From contig NZ_LMJY01000001.1 of assembly GCF_001421325.1 (NCBI RefSeq), positions 379,501 to 443,500 of the forward strand: a stretch of 64,000 bases of DNA, given 5' to 3'. Source of the DNA: Novosphingobium sp. Leaf2 (GTDB taxonomy: Bacteria > Pseudomonadota > Alphaproteobacteria > Sphingomonadales > Sphingomonadaceae). This document shows, piece after piece, positions 37,024 to 46,039 of this stretch. The position numbers and the translations under genes are program-made. Positions within the stretch are counted from its first letter, which is position 1, and every line of letters starts with the position of its first letter. Under the pieces are notes generated by a model. It saw nothing but the letters and a program-made list of their open reading frames with translations, had not been told where the DNA came from and did no database searches.

Positions 37024-37928
37024 TATTTACCCTTTTTCGGCAGGCGCTTGATGATGGCGCTGGTGTCCAGCCGGCCACCGCCCTGCGCCTGAATTTCTGA
37101 GAAGAACTGGTCCACCAGCGCTGCGATCGGCAGCGACACGCCCAAGCCCCGGCCTTCTTCCAGGCTCAGGCCCAGGTCCTTGCGCATCCAATCTACCGCC
37201 AGGCCGAAATCGAATTCGCCTGCGTCCATCGTTTTCCAGCGGTTGTCCATCTGCCAGGACTGGGCCGCGCCGCCCGAGATCGCCTCGTAGACCTTGCCCA
37301 TGTCCAGGTGCGATGCCTGCGCGAAGCGCACCGCTTCGGCCAGCGCCGCCACGTTGCCGGCGATGCAGATCTGGTTGGCCATCTTGGCAATCTGGCCCGA
37401 GCCGGCCTTGCCGACATGGACGATGCGGCTGGAATAGCCTTCCATGATGGGGCGCGCCGCCTCGATCGCATCGTCTCGCCCGCCGCACATCAGCGTGAGC
37501 GTGCCCTTTTCCGCGCCGATCTGCGAGCCGGTCATCGGCGCATCGACGCAATGGATCTTGAGGTCGCGCGCCTCGACCGAGATCTGCCGCGCGATCCGGG
37601 CCGACACCGTCGTGTGGTCGATGAAGACGCCGCCCTTCTTGAGCATGCGGAACACCCCGTTGGGCCCCAGCACCACGTCCGCCAGATCGTCGTCGTTGCC
37701 GACGCAGGTGATCACCACGTCCGCATCCTGCGCGGCGTGGGCAGGATTGGCGGCGATTCGGTGCGCCAGGCCGGGATTGTCGTCCCGCCACTTGCGCGCG
37801 CGTTCGGGCGTGCGGTTGTAGATCGTCAGTTCGTGGCCGCCCTGAGCGATGTGACGGGCGATAGCGCCGCCCATCGTGCCAAGGCCGATCATCGATACTT
37901 TCCGCGGAGTGTCGGTCTGCGCGCTCAT
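37023..37928 (-). CDS. NAD(P)-dependent 3-hydroxyacid dehydrogenase family protein
   Basis: A 301-residue member of the 3-hydroxyisobutyrate/tartronate-semialdehyde reductase family. Gly-Leu-Gly-Thr-Met-Gly near the N-terminus binds the cofactor, Asp-Ala-Pro-Met-Thr-Gly-Ser is the substrate motif, and the catalytic lysine lies in Gly-Gln-Ile-Ala-Lys-Met-Ala-Asn-Gln. The exact hydroxyacid is unknown. The start 37928 leaves a short polar lead-in; the open frame continues 75 codons upstream without family similarity. It is coupled to the amidohydrolase and divergent from ilvA. Confidence 0.88.
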   Translation of the reverse strand: MSAQTDTPRKVSMIGLGTMGGAIARHIAQGGHELTIYNRTPERARKWRDDNPGLAHRIAANPAHAAQDADVVITCVGNDDDLADVVLGPNGVFRMLKKGGVFIDHTTVSARIARQISVEARDLKIHCVDAPMTGSQIGAEKGTLTLMCGGRDDAIEAARPIMEGYSSRIVHVGKAGSGQIAKMANQICIAGNVAALAEAVRFAQASHLDMGKVYEAISGGAAQSWQMDNRWKTMDAGEFDFGLAVDWMRKDLGLSLEEGRGLGVSLPIAALVDQFFSEIQAQGGGRLDTSAIIKRLPKKGK

Positions 37929-38034
37929 GCTTGGGCTTCTAGCGGGTTTTGCGTGAAAGCAAACCGCCATCGGCACCGTTGCGTGCGTGACTTTGCTTTC
38001 TATCGCAGCCGCTTTGGGGTAGGCGGGCGGACCT

Positions 38035-39294
38035 ATGGACCAGACCTTGCTCAATACCGATACGGGGACCGCCGCAGGCGACGCCCCGCTGACCGCTGCC
38101 GACGTTCGCGCCGCTGCGCAGCGCATCGCGGGCAACGTGGTGCGCACCCCCACGCTCTACAGCGCGACGCTGAGCGCGATTACCGGCGCGGACATCTGGC
38201 TCAAGTTCGAGAACCTGCAGTTCACCGCCGCCTACAAGGAGCGCGGCGCTCTCAATGCGCTGCTGCAACTGCCTGAAGAGCGCAAGGCGCGCGGCGTAAT
38301 TGCGGCGTCCGCCGGCAATCATGCGCAAGGGTTGAGCTATCACGGCACCCGCCTTGGCGTGCCGGTCACCATCGTCATGCCCAAGACCACGCCGACGGTG
38401 AAGATCATGCAGACCGAAAGCGTGGGCGGCAAAGTTGTGCTCGAAGGCGAGAGCTTTGACGAAGCCTCCGCCCATGCCCTCAAGCTGCAGGTCGAGCGCG
38501 GGCTGACGTATGTGCACCCGTTCGACGATCCGCATGTTGCCGCGGGCCAAGGCACCGTGGCGCTCGAAATGCTGGAGGACGTGCCGCAGATCGACACGCT
38601 GGTGCTGCCGGTGGGTGGCGGCGGGCTGTCGTCAGGCATGGGCACCATTGCGCGTGACATCAACCCGGACATTCGCCTGATCGCGGTCGAAGCGCAGCTG
38701 TACCCCTCGATGTACAACCTGCTCAAGGGCACCAACCTGCCGATCGGCGGCGATACGCTGGCCGAAGGCATCGCGGTGATCGCGCCCGGGCAGATGACGT
38801 CCAAGGTGCTGCGCCCGCTGCTGGACGAATTCCTGCTGGTGAGCGAACCGCAGATCGAAAGCGCGCTAGCGCTGCTGCTGCAGATCGAAAAGACGCTGGT
38901 GGAAGGGGCTGGGGCGACCGGGCTTGCCGCCGTGCTGGCGAACCGCGAACTGTTCGTGGGGCGCAAGGTCGGGCTGGTGCTGTGCGGGGGCAACATTGAC
39001 ACGCGGCTGCTGGCCAACGTGCTGTTGCGCGATTTGGCGCGGTCGGGCCGTCTGGCGCGGCTGCGCATTGGCCTGCAGGATCGCGCCGGGGCGCTGTTCA
39101 AGGTGGCCAAGGTGTTTCACGAGCATAACGTGAACATCATCGAGGTATTCCATCAGCGCATCTTCACCCACCTGCCCGCCAAGGGGCTGGTCACCGAGAT
39201 CGAGTGCGAGGCGCGAGACCGCGCGCAGCTGCAAGCGCTGGTGGCCGGGCTGCGGCGCGAAGGGTACGAAGTCAAACTGGTGGAAACCGAATAG
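38035..39294 (+). CDS. ilvA: Threonine ammonia-lyase
   Basis: A 419-residue PLP enzyme deaminating threonine to 2-oxobutyrate, the first step to isoleucine. The PLP lysine is Lys68 in Ala-Tyr-Lys-Glu-Arg-Gly-Ala, Ser-Ala-Gly-Asn-His-Ala-Gln-Gly and the Gly-Gly-Gly-Gly-Leu phosphate cup are present, and a single C-terminal ACT-like domain (about 335-415) is attached. The single short regulatory domain is like the catabolic or short biosynthetic form rather than the two-domain E. coli IlvA. Confidence 0.92.
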   Translation: MDQTLLNTDTGTAAGDAPLTAADVRAAAQRIAGNVVRTPTLYSATLSAITGADIWLKFENLQFTAAYKERGALNALLQLPEERKARGVIAASAGNHAQGLSYHGTRLGVPVTIVMPKTTPTVKIMQTESVGGKVVLEGESFDEASAHALKLQVERGLTYVHPFDDPHVAAGQGTVALEMLEDVPQIDTLVLPVGGGGLSSGMGTIARDINPDIRLIAVEAQLYPSMYNLLKGTNLPIGGDTLAEGIAVIAPGQMTSKVLRPLLDEFLLVSEPQIESALALLLQIEKTLVEGAGATGLAAVLANRELFVGRKVGLVLCGGNIDTRLLANVLLRDLARSGRLARLRIGLQDRAGALFKVAKVFHEHNVNIIEVFHQRIFTHLPAKGLVTEIECEARDRAQLQALVAGLRREGYEVKLVETE

Positions 39295-39494
39295 CGCTGG
39301 AGGTAAATCTGCGGTCCCGCAGTCGCCCCGAATTGGCACGCTGCGGGGCCGATACCGCCGGTCCGGCGCGAATTGCAGGCAAGCAGGTGCGATTTCGGCG
39401 TTAAAAGACTGGCAACCGTGGTGCCGGGTAGGCATATTCGATGGTGCATCCGGACAACTGGCCGTGACCCGCTAACAGGAAGACCAAACCCGAC

Positions 39495-40328
39495 GTGACG
39501 GCCCCGGTTCGATTTCCCCGGTTTTTCGTGACCAGCCCGGCGCCGTGTCCGTATCTGCCCGGCCGCAGCGAACGCAAGGTGTTTACCGAGCTGAAAGGCC
39601 CGCACGCGGATTCGCTGAACGATGCGCTCAGCCGGATCGGTTTTCGGCGCAGCCAGACGGTGGCCTATCGCCCTTCGTGCATAGACTGCAACGCCTGCGT
39701 TTCGGTGCGCGTCGTCGCGGGGGAATTTGCGCCCTCGCGCACCCAGAAGCGCACCCTCGATGCCCACTCTGATCTTGTCACCACGATCTGCCGCCCCTGG
39801 TCCACCAGCGAACAGTTCGATCTGCTGCAGCGCTACCTTGCGGCCCGCCATCCCGAAGGCGGTATGACCACGATGGACGAGGTGGATTTCGCTGACATGG
39901 TGGAGCACACGCCGGTCACCAGCTACGTCATCGAATACCGCGAACCGGCCCGTGCGGGCGGAGCGCCGGGCCGTCTGATCGGCGCCTGCCTCACCGATCG
40001 GCAGGGCGATGGCTTGTCGATGATCTATTCGTTCTACGATCCCGCCAGCGATCGCAAGGGCCTGGGCAACTACATCATCCTCGATCACATCCGCCGTGCC
40101 CACGAAATGGGCCTGGCGTATGTGTATCTGGGCTACTGGGTCGAAGGGTCGGCGCGGATGCAGTACAAGGTGCGGTACCGGCCTATGGACAAGCTGGGCC
40201 GTGCCGGCTGGGAACGCATCGATCCGACGGAGCAGGACCGCCTTATCGCAGACGCCTTGGCCAGCCCTCGCCGCCTCGATGATGCAACCGGATCGAAGGA
40301 CGGGATGCCGTCTGTGAACCTGGGTTAA
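39495..40328 (+). CDS. bpt: Aspartate/glutamate leucyltransferase (arginyltransferase family)
   Basis: A 277-residue N-end-rule transferase that adds leucine from Leu-tRNA to proteins with N-terminal Asp or Glu, marking them for ClpAP. The conserved Cys-Pro-Tyr-Leu-Pro-Gly-Arg-x-Glu-Arg-Lys-Val-Phe (Cys18) and the Cys-x-x-Cys-x-x-Cys cluster (62, 65, 68) are typical, as are Gly-Tyr-Trp-Val and the C-terminal Arg-Pro region. The start is GTG at 39495, with AGGA about 14 bases upstream. The 200-base gap before it shows no recognised element. Confidence 0.92.
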   Translation: MTAPVRFPRFFVTSPAPCPYLPGRSERKVFTELKGPHADSLNDALSRIGFRRSQTVAYRPSCIDCNACVSVRVVAGEFAPSRTQKRTLDAHSDLVTTICRPWSTSEQFDLLQRYLAARHPEGGMTTMDEVDFADMVEHTPVTSYVIEYREPARAGGAPGRLIGACLTDRQGDGLSMIYSFYDPASDRKGLGNYIILDHIRRAHEMGLAYVYLGYWVEGSARMQYKVRYRPMDKLGRAGWERIDPTEQDRLIADALASPRRLDDATGSKDGMPSVNLG

Positions 40329-40350
40329 CCGGTTAGCGGCGCGCGCCTCG

Positions 40351-40845
40351 TCATGGCGTGCCATACAACTGGGCTTCTGCAGCGCGGCGGGCTTTCAGGC
40401 CGTTCATCGGCTTGCCGTCGTTATAGATCCATTTTGCGAATTCTTCCTTCGCCCGTGCAAAGCGGCCTTGGTTGTGTAACCGGCCCAGCGTGCAGTTGCG
40501 GATCGCCCCGGTATTGTAGTGGAACGAAACCAGCGCATCGAACTGGTTGGGAGTGGTGGGATTGGCGCCTACGAACCGCGCAACCGCGTCCACGAAGCGG
40601 CGAATGTCGATAGCGAAGCGGGCGTCGCATTGCGCCTGCGTCCACACGGTGCCTTGGGTGATATCCGGCCCGGTCGAACCCCAACCGATGGTCCAAGGCT
40701 TGCCATCGGCGCTGCCGGGGTCGGGGTAGGCGGCGAATGCACCGTTCGCCAGCCTGCGTGCGCAGCCTTCCCACTTCTGGATGATCGCCTTGCCTGCTGC
40801 GCCAAGGGCGCGGGCGGGCGGCAGGGTGGCGTCGGGAGCGGACAT
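40351..40845 (-). CDS. Stand-alone GH24 lysozyme (phage endolysin-like)
   Basis: A 164-residue protein of the T4/P22-type lysozyme family that cleaves peptidoglycan glycan strands. The likely catalytic glutamate is Glu26 in Lys-Trp-Glu-Gly-Cys, followed by Ala-Tyr-Pro-Asp42 and Trp-Thr52-Ile-Gly-Trp-Gly. No signal peptide or signal anchor is visible, so release would need a holin or lysis. The ATG at 40845 has a strong AGGAGG five bases upstream. No holin, Rz or other phage gene is nearby. A TTGACG is visible upstream but a matching -10 is poor. Confidence 0.88.
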   Translation of the reverse strand: MSAPDATLPPARALGAAGKAIIQKWEGCARRLANGAFAAYPDPGSADGKPWTIGWGSTGPDITQGTVWTQAQCDARFAIDIRRFVDAVARFVGANPTTPNQFDALVSFHYNTGAIRNCTLGRLHNQGRFARAKEEFAKWIYNDGKPMNGLKARRAAEAQLYGTP

Positions 40846-41114
40846 GCAGCCTCCTTGCAAGAACACAGACGCGCGGATCGCCCCACGGCCTAAGCAGGCG
40901 CGGGCGGTCTCGTTTCGTCAATCGGTAGTGATGGCGCGCGCAATGGGTGCGCGCTGCAGATCGGATAATCCGTTTGCGGGTATGTAGGAAAGCCGTTTCT
41001 CGCAACGGCGGTACATGCGTTTGCCGCACCTGCCCCGCCACGCACAAAGGAAAGGGCGCCCGGATTGCTCCGGACGCCCCTCTCGGCGAACGTGTCGCCG
41101 CCTGATCTATCGGA
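40846..41114. other. Gap between glnA and the lysozyme gene
   Basis: A 269-base stretch holding the glnA terminator at its right side and presumably the lysozyme promoter at its left. Open frames in it lack ribosome sites and family resemblance. No other element was seen. Confidence 0.4.
41045..41079 (-). terminator. Rho-independent terminator of glnA
   Basis: An 11-bp stem with one G-U pair in the minus-strand RNA (arms 41069-41079 and 41054-41064, loop GCAA) followed by TTTCCTTTG, located 36 bases past the glnA stop. A second perfect 9-bp hairpin (41099-41121) spans the stop codon itself. Confidence 0.75.
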
Positions 41115-42524
41115 TCAGGCGCTGTAGTACATGTCGAATTCAACAGCCGACGGCGTGGTTTCCCAGCGCAGAACTTCGGGCCACTTGAGTTCGAGGTAGG
41201 CTTCGATCTGGTCTTCCGTGAACACGCCGCCTTCCAGCAGGTACGCGTGATCAGCGGTCAGGCTGTCCAGCGCTTCACGCAAGCTGCCGCATACGGTCGG
41301 CACTTCGGCCAGTTCGGCCGGCGGCAGATCGTACAGGTTCTTGTCCATGGCTTCGCCCGGATGGATCTTGTTCTTGATCCCATCAAGGCCGGCCATCAGC
41401 AGCGCAGCATAGCACAGGTACGGGTTGGCCATCGCGTCGGGGAAACGGAATTCCACGCGCTTGGCCTTTTCACCGGCGCCGTAGGGGATGCGGCAAGAGG
41501 CCGAACGGTTGCGGGCCGAATAGGCCAGCAGCACCGGTGCTTCGTAGCCGGGTACCAGGCGCTTGTAGCTGTTGGTGGTCGGGTTGGTGAATGCATTCAG
41601 CGACTTGGCGTGCTTGATCACGCCGCCGATGAAGTACAGGCACATGTCCGACAGGCCGGCATAGCCGTTACCCGCGAACAGCGGCTTGCCGCCGTCCCAG
41701 ATCGAGATGTGCGTGTGCATCCCCGATCCGTTGTCCTTCATGATGGGCTTGGGCATGAACGTGGCGGTCTTGCCATAGGCCTGCGCAACCATGTGCACGA
41801 CATACTTGTAGATCTGCATGCGATCGGCGGTGGTGACCAGCGTGCCGAACGTCAGGCCCAGTTCGTGCTGCGCGGCAGCCACTTCGTGGTGGTGCTTGTC
41901 GCACGGCAGGCCCATTTCGAGCATGGTGGTGACCATTTCGCCGCGGATGTCGACAGCCGAATCGACGGGGGCGACGGGGAAGTAGCCGCCCTTGGCACGC
42001 GGGCGGTGACCCAGGTTGCCGGTGTCATACGCCTTGTCGGTGTTGCCCGGCAGTTCGATGTCGTCGATCTTGAAGCCGTTGCCATCGTAGCCGTCGTAGA
42101 ACTTCACGTCGTCGAACATGAAGAATTCGGCTTCGGGGCCGACGTACACGGTATCGCCGATGCCGGTGGACTTCACGAAGGCTTCGGCGCGCTTGGCGGT
42201 GGAGCGCGGATCGCGGGCGTACAGTTCGCCGGTCGAAGGCTCGACGATGTCGCAGAACACGATCAGCATCGGCGTGGCCGAGAACGGATCGGTGTATACC
42301 GCGTCAAGATCGGGCTTGAGGATCATGTCCGATTCGTTGATCGCCTTCCAGCCTTCGATCGACGAGCCGTCGAACATCAGGCCGTCTTCCAGCTCGTCTT
42401 CGCCCAGCACCGTGGACACCATGGTGAGGTGCTGCCACTTGCCCTTGGGATCGGTGAAGCGCAGATCGACCCACTCGATCTCTTCGTCCTTGATCTTCTT
42501 GAGGACGTCCTTTGCACTTGCCAT
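41115..42524 (-). CDS. glnA: Glutamine synthetase type I
   Basis: A 469-residue GSI-beta enzyme joining ammonia to glutamate, as a dodecamer. The metal and substrate motif Phe-Asp-Gly-Ser-Ser-Ile-Glu-Gly-Trp, the His-Val/Val-Ala-Ala-x-Gln-His-Glu region and the adenylylation site Asn-Leu-Tyr-Asp-Leu-Pro-Pro (Tyr near 398) are intact, so it should be controlled by GlnE-type adenylylation. It follows glnB after a 101-base gap on the same strand and is probably cotranscribed from the sigma-54 promoter. Confidence 0.98.
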   Translation of the reverse strand: MASAKDVLKKIKDEEIEWVDLRFTDPKGKWQHLTMVSTVLGEDELEDGLMFDGSSIEGWKAINESDMILKPDLDAVYTDPFSATPMLIVFCDIVEPSTGELYARDPRSTAKRAEAFVKSTGIGDTVYVGPEAEFFMFDDVKFYDGYDGNGFKIDDIELPGNTDKAYDTGNLGHRPRAKGGYFPVAPVDSAVDIRGEMVTTMLEMGLPCDKHHHEVAAAQHELGLTFGTLVTTADRMQIYKYVVHMVAQAYGKTATFMPKPIMKDNGSGMHTHISIWDGGKPLFAGNGYAGLSDMCLYFIGGVIKHAKSLNAFTNPTTNSYKRLVPGYEAPVLLAYSARNRSASCRIPYGAGEKAKRVEFRFPDAMANPYLCYAALLMAGLDGIKNKIHPGEAMDKNLYDLPPAELAEVPTVCGSLREALDSLTADHAYLLEGGVFTEDQIEAYLELKWPEVLRWETTPSAVEFDMYYSA

Positions 42525-42625
42525 TGTATTGGTTCTCCAGCGTTTCTTTCCCGTCAGGCGGAAAAGGATAGGGTGGTGATGGTGCGGATTTGCGCCGGCG
42601 CCCCCGCCCGCGCAGGCCGTATGCG

Positions 42626-43042
<417 letters not shown>

Positions 43043-43048
43043 TTACCC

Positions 43049-43065
43049 ATCAAGAATCGTGCCAA
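43049..43065 (-). promoter_or_regulatory. Sigma-54 promoter of glnB-glnA
   Basis: On the minus strand TTGGCACGATTCTTGAT matches the -24/-12 consensus (TGGCACG-N4-TTGC-T/A) with a single departure, A for C in the -12 box. Transcription would begin near 43040, giving a leader of about 75 bases before glnB. Sigma-54 promoters of glnBA normally require NtrC; no convincing NtrC pair was found by eye in the 190 bases upstream. Confidence 0.72.
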
Positions 43066-43203
43066 TACGGCGTGGCCGACGATAGGCGCAGTGTGCGCGT
43101 GCGAAAAGACTGCATTTGAACCATTTGCCCCGTCAGCTGACAATATGCCGAAAAGTAGCAGGCCGAGTCTCGTAAATATCTGTTCAAGTTTCAGGCATTG
43201 GGT

Positions 43204-43235
43204 GCCCGAAAATTGTGCATGGGCAAAATTCGGGC
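43204..43235 (-). terminator. Inverted repeat past the argC stop
   Basis: GCCCGAA (43204-43210) and TTCGGGC (43229-43235) form a 7-bp stem around an 18-base AT-rich loop 19 bases after argC. It may be a weak argC terminator or part of the glnB upstream control region; no T-run follows. Confidence 0.3.
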
Positions 43236-43253
43236 TGCGCCGCATCACCGCGA

Positions 43254-44177
43254 TCAGAGCCGCAGCCCGGCCGTTTCGGGCAGGCCCGCCATGATGTTGA
43301 GGTTCTGGACAGCGGCGCCGCTGGCCCCCTTGCCAAGATTGTCGAGGATCGCGATCAGCCGGCCTTGCGTACCGTCCTGCGCCGCCAGAACCCGCAGCGT
43401 CAGGGTGTCGACGGGGGCCATCGAGGCACGCAGGAGCAGTTCGTCGGGCTGGTCGTCAACGACCTGGACCACGGCGCTGTCCGCGTAGAAATCATGCAAC
43501 GCCGCGCGCAGTGCCTCGGGCGATCCAGCGTCGGGCATCATCGCCAGGTGCAGCGGCACTTCCACCAGCATCCCGCGATGTGCCGGGACGACCGCGGGGG
43601 CGAATACCGGCGCGTGCGCGATTCCGGCATGGGCCTGCATTTCGGGAACGTGCTTGTGCCCAAGCGCCAGACCGTAAGCGCGAAAGGCGATATCCGCGTC
43701 CGCCTCGAAACGGGCGATCAGCGCCTTGCCGCCGCCCGAATAGCCGGACACCGCGTGGCACACATAGGGCCAGTCGGCGGGGAGCAGCCCGGCGCGCACC
43801 AGCGGGGCAACAAGGCCGATGAAGCCGGTTGGGTAGCACCCCGGATTGCTGACCAGCCGTGCGCCGGCGATCGCTTCGTGGCCGATGACCTCGGGAAAGC
43901 CGTAAGTCCAGCCGGGCGCGACCCGGTGGGCGGAAGAGGCGTCGATCACGCGGGTGCGGGGGTTGCGGATCATGCCGACGGCGGCCTTGGCGGCGTCGTC
44001 AGGCAAGCACAGGATCACGAAATCCGCATCGTTCAGGGCCTGCGCGCGGGCGGCGTCGTCCTTGCGCCGTGCTTCGTCGAGCACCACCAGATTGAATTCG
44101 GGGCGACCGGCCAGCCGGTCAGCGATCTCCAGGCCGGTGGTTCCCGCCGCGCCATCGATGAACACGCTCAAGGTCAT
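43254..44177 (-). CDS. argC: N-acetyl-gamma-glutamyl-phosphate reductase (short type)
   Basis: A 307-residue enzyme of arginine synthesis, reducing N-acetylglutamyl phosphate. The cofactor motif Gly-Ala-Ala-Gly-Thr-Thr-Gly is near the start and the catalytic cysteine lies in Ser-Asn-Pro-Gly-Cys-Tyr-Pro-Thr-Gly. The length fits the shorter second ArgC type rather than the 340-residue type. The ATG at 44177 overlaps the upstream stop by one base (TGATG) and has AAGGGGA before it; a TTG one codon earlier is possible. Confidence 0.94.
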   Translation of the reverse strand: MTLSVFIDGAAGTTGLEIADRLAGRPEFNLVVLDEARRKDDAARAQALNDADFVILCLPDDAAKAAVGMIRNPRTRVIDASSAHRVAPGWTYGFPEVIGHEAIAGARLVSNPGCYPTGFIGLVAPLVRAGLLPADWPYVCHAVSGYSGGGKALIARFEADADIAFRAYGLALGHKHVPEMQAHAGIAHAPVFAPAVVPAHRGMLVEVPLHLAMMPDAGSPEALRAALHDFYADSAVVQVVDDQPDELLLRASMAPVDTLTLRVLAAQDGTQGRLIAILDNLGKGASGAAVQNLNIMAGLPETAGLRL

Positions 44178-44578
44178 CAACGGTCCCCTTCAAGCTGATC
44201 GAGCGCGACGTAGCCGACCACGCCGTCGTCTCCAAGCTGGCCCCAAGCCCACGCGCCCGCGATATCCAGCACGTTGAAGGTCGCACCGTCCGGCAGGTTC
44301 GCGATCACGTCCGCACCCTTGTGTCCGTTCGCCAGCAGCACCGCACCGTCACGCACGACGTGTGGCATCGGCACCGCATAGTGCGGCACGAAATAGCGCC
44401 CGGCCAGCTTGATGTGTGCCAAGTCGCCGCGCACCGGAAGGCAGCCGGGGTCCGCGCTCCCGCTGGGCCCGGTCATGGCCAGCGTGCCATCCGTCAGGGG
44501 AGGGCTGGTGTACGAATCCACTAAGGCCAACGCGGGTGCTTCTCCAAAGGCAAGGATGGGCGCGCCTAGCGGATGCAC
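44177..44578 (-). CDS. SH3-like domain protein, possible remnant of an NlpC/P60 peptidase
   Basis: A 133-residue frame (or 99 residues if started at the ATG at 44476). The C-terminal 85 residues, with Val-Arg-Gly-Asp-Leu-Ala-His-Ile-Lys-Leu-Ala-Gly and Ala-Gly-Ala-Trp-Ala-Trp-Gly-Gln-Leu, resemble the first bacterial SH3 module of the C40-family (NlpC/P60) peptidases of sphingomonads. The second SH3-like module and the Cys-His peptidase domain are missing. It starts 15 bases after the leucyl aminopeptidase stop and overlaps argC by one base, so it is embedded in an operon. Cell-wall binding is inferred. Confidence 0.65.
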   Translation of the reverse strand: MHPLGAPILAFGEAPALALVDSYTSPPLTDGTLAMTGPSGSADPGCLPVRGDLAHIKLAGRYFVPHYAVPMPHVVRDGAVLLANGHKGADVIANLPDGATFNVLDIAGAWAWGQLGDDGVVGYVALDQLEGDR

Positions 44579-44593
44579 GGCGCGTTCGCAAGT

Positions 44594-45988
44594 TCAGCCA
44601 TATCGCGCCTGCAGCATATGCCATGCCGCGCGCAGACCCAGGGCCTCGCCGCCCTTGGGCCGGCCCGACTTGGCCACCGGGCGCCAGGCGAAGGTGTCGA
44701 AGTGCGCCCAGTCTACGTTCTTGGGTACGAAGCGATCCAAGAACAGCGCTGCCGTGCTGGCGCCGGCAAAGCCGCTGGAGCCGGCGTTGTTGATGTCCGC
44801 GATGTCGGACTTCAGATATTCACGGTACCCTTCGAACAGCGGCAGGCGCCAGCACGGATCGTCATGCGCCTGGCCGGCTGCGATCAGCGCCTGCGCGGTG
44901 GCATCCTCACGCGTGAACAGGGCGGGCAGGTCCGGCCCCACCGCCACGCGCGCGGCGCCGGTAAGCGTTGCGAAATCGAGGATGAATTCCGGCTTGTCCT
45001 CTCCGGCGCGGGTCAGCGCATCGCCCAATATCAGGCGCCCTTCCGCATCGGTGTTGCCTATTTCCACCGAGATTCCGGCGCGGCTGTGCAGCACATCACC
45101 GGGGCGAAAGGCGTTGCCCGAGATGGCATTTTCCACCGCCGGTATCAGCAGGTGCAAACGCACGGGCAGGTTGGCGGCCATGATCAGGCGCGCCAGGGCA
45201 AGGGCGTGCGCGGCGCCGCCCATGTCCTTTTTCATCAGCAGCATCCCCGCGCCCGGCTTGATGTCCAGCCCGCCGGAATCGAAGCATACGCCCTTGCCCA
45301 CCACGGCGATGCGCGGGTGCGCCGGGTTGCCCCATTCCAGCTCGATCAGACGGGGCGCGTGCGCCCGCCCGGCAGCGCGGCCAACCGCGTGGATCATCGG
45401 AAATTCGCGCTCCAGCATGTCGCCGCGCGTGACCCGGATTTCGGCGCGGAAGGCCTTGTGCAGCGCCTCGGCCTCGGCCTCCAGCTGCGCCGGGCCCATG
45501 TCCTCTGCCGGGGTGTTGACCAGATCGCGCACTAGCATCACCGCTTCGGCTTCGGCGATGAGCGCGTCGATCTGCGCCGGCTCGCCGGTCAGCAGCACGC
45601 GCGGCCCATCCTCGTCGCTCTCGGTCTTGTAGCGTTCGAACGCATATTGCCCGGTGATCCAGCCGAACGCCGCGGCGCCGGGCACGCCGCCGGCCCGCCG
45701 ATAGGTGCCGGCGGGGAGCTTTTCAGCCAGCTTGGCCATGCACCATGCGCCCAGCGATGCGGCATCGGCCACGCCTGCCACCACCGCCCAGCCGTCACCA
45801 TCCGGCACAATCGCGTATTCGCCCGCCGCGCCGGTGAACCGGTTGGCATCCAGCGCCGCGCGCTGTGGCGCCGACAGGGTGGTGCGGAATTTTTGCAGCC
45901 CTTGCGCGGTGTCGCTTTTGTCCACGAGGTGGATGGCGATGGCCTTCTGGCCGCGGTCTGGCTGGATCAATGCGTTCTTGTCGCTCAT
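44594..45988 (-). CDS. Leucyl aminopeptidase family protein (M17)
   Basis: A 464-residue cytoplasmic exopeptidase with two metals. The M17 signature Asn-Thr-Asp-Ala-Glu-Gly-Arg-Leu and Lys-Gly-Val-Cys-Phe-Asp-Ser-Gly-Gly-Leu are intact, as is Lys-Lys-Asp-Met-Gly-Gly. The N-terminal domain is short, as in PepB-like members. The ATG at 45988 is preferred over an alternative 17 codons earlier that overlaps the divergent lipoprotein gene. It heads a run with the SH3-like gene and argC. Confidence 0.93.
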   Translation of the reverse strand: MSDKNALIQPDRGQKAIAIHLVDKSDTAQGLQKFRTTLSAPQRAALDANRFTGAAGEYAIVPDGDGWAVVAGVADAASLGAWCMAKLAEKLPAGTYRRAGGVPGAAAFGWITGQYAFERYKTESDEDGPRVLLTGEPAQIDALIAEAEAVMLVRDLVNTPAEDMGPAQLEAEAEALHKAFRAEIRVTRGDMLEREFPMIHAVGRAAGRAHAPRLIELEWGNPAHPRIAVVGKGVCFDSGGLDIKPGAGMLLMKKDMGGAAHALALARLIMAANLPVRLHLLIPAVENAISGNAFRPGDVLHSRAGISVEIGNTDAEGRLILGDALTRAGEDKPEFILDFATLTGAARVAVGPDLPALFTREDATAQALIAAGQAHDDPCWRLPLFEGYREYLKSDIADINNAGSSGFAGASTAALFLDRFVPKNVDWAHFDTFAWRPVAKSGRPKGGEALGLRAAWHMLQARYG

Positions 45989-46039
45989 GCCCTGATTCTC
46001 TAGCCTTGTCCCAAGGCCAAGAGCGAGAGGAAAATGCAT

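Noticed and set aside
35191..37092. A 633-codon plus-strand open frame opposite the amidohydrolase gene.
   Set aside because: The composition is His/Arg/Gly-rich with no domain, and the minus strand carries a signal peptide and metal motifs.
40351..40845. Lysozyme gene as sign of a prophage.
   Set aside because: No integrase, structural, holin or attachment-site features in the flanking 10 kb; the neighbours are core genes.
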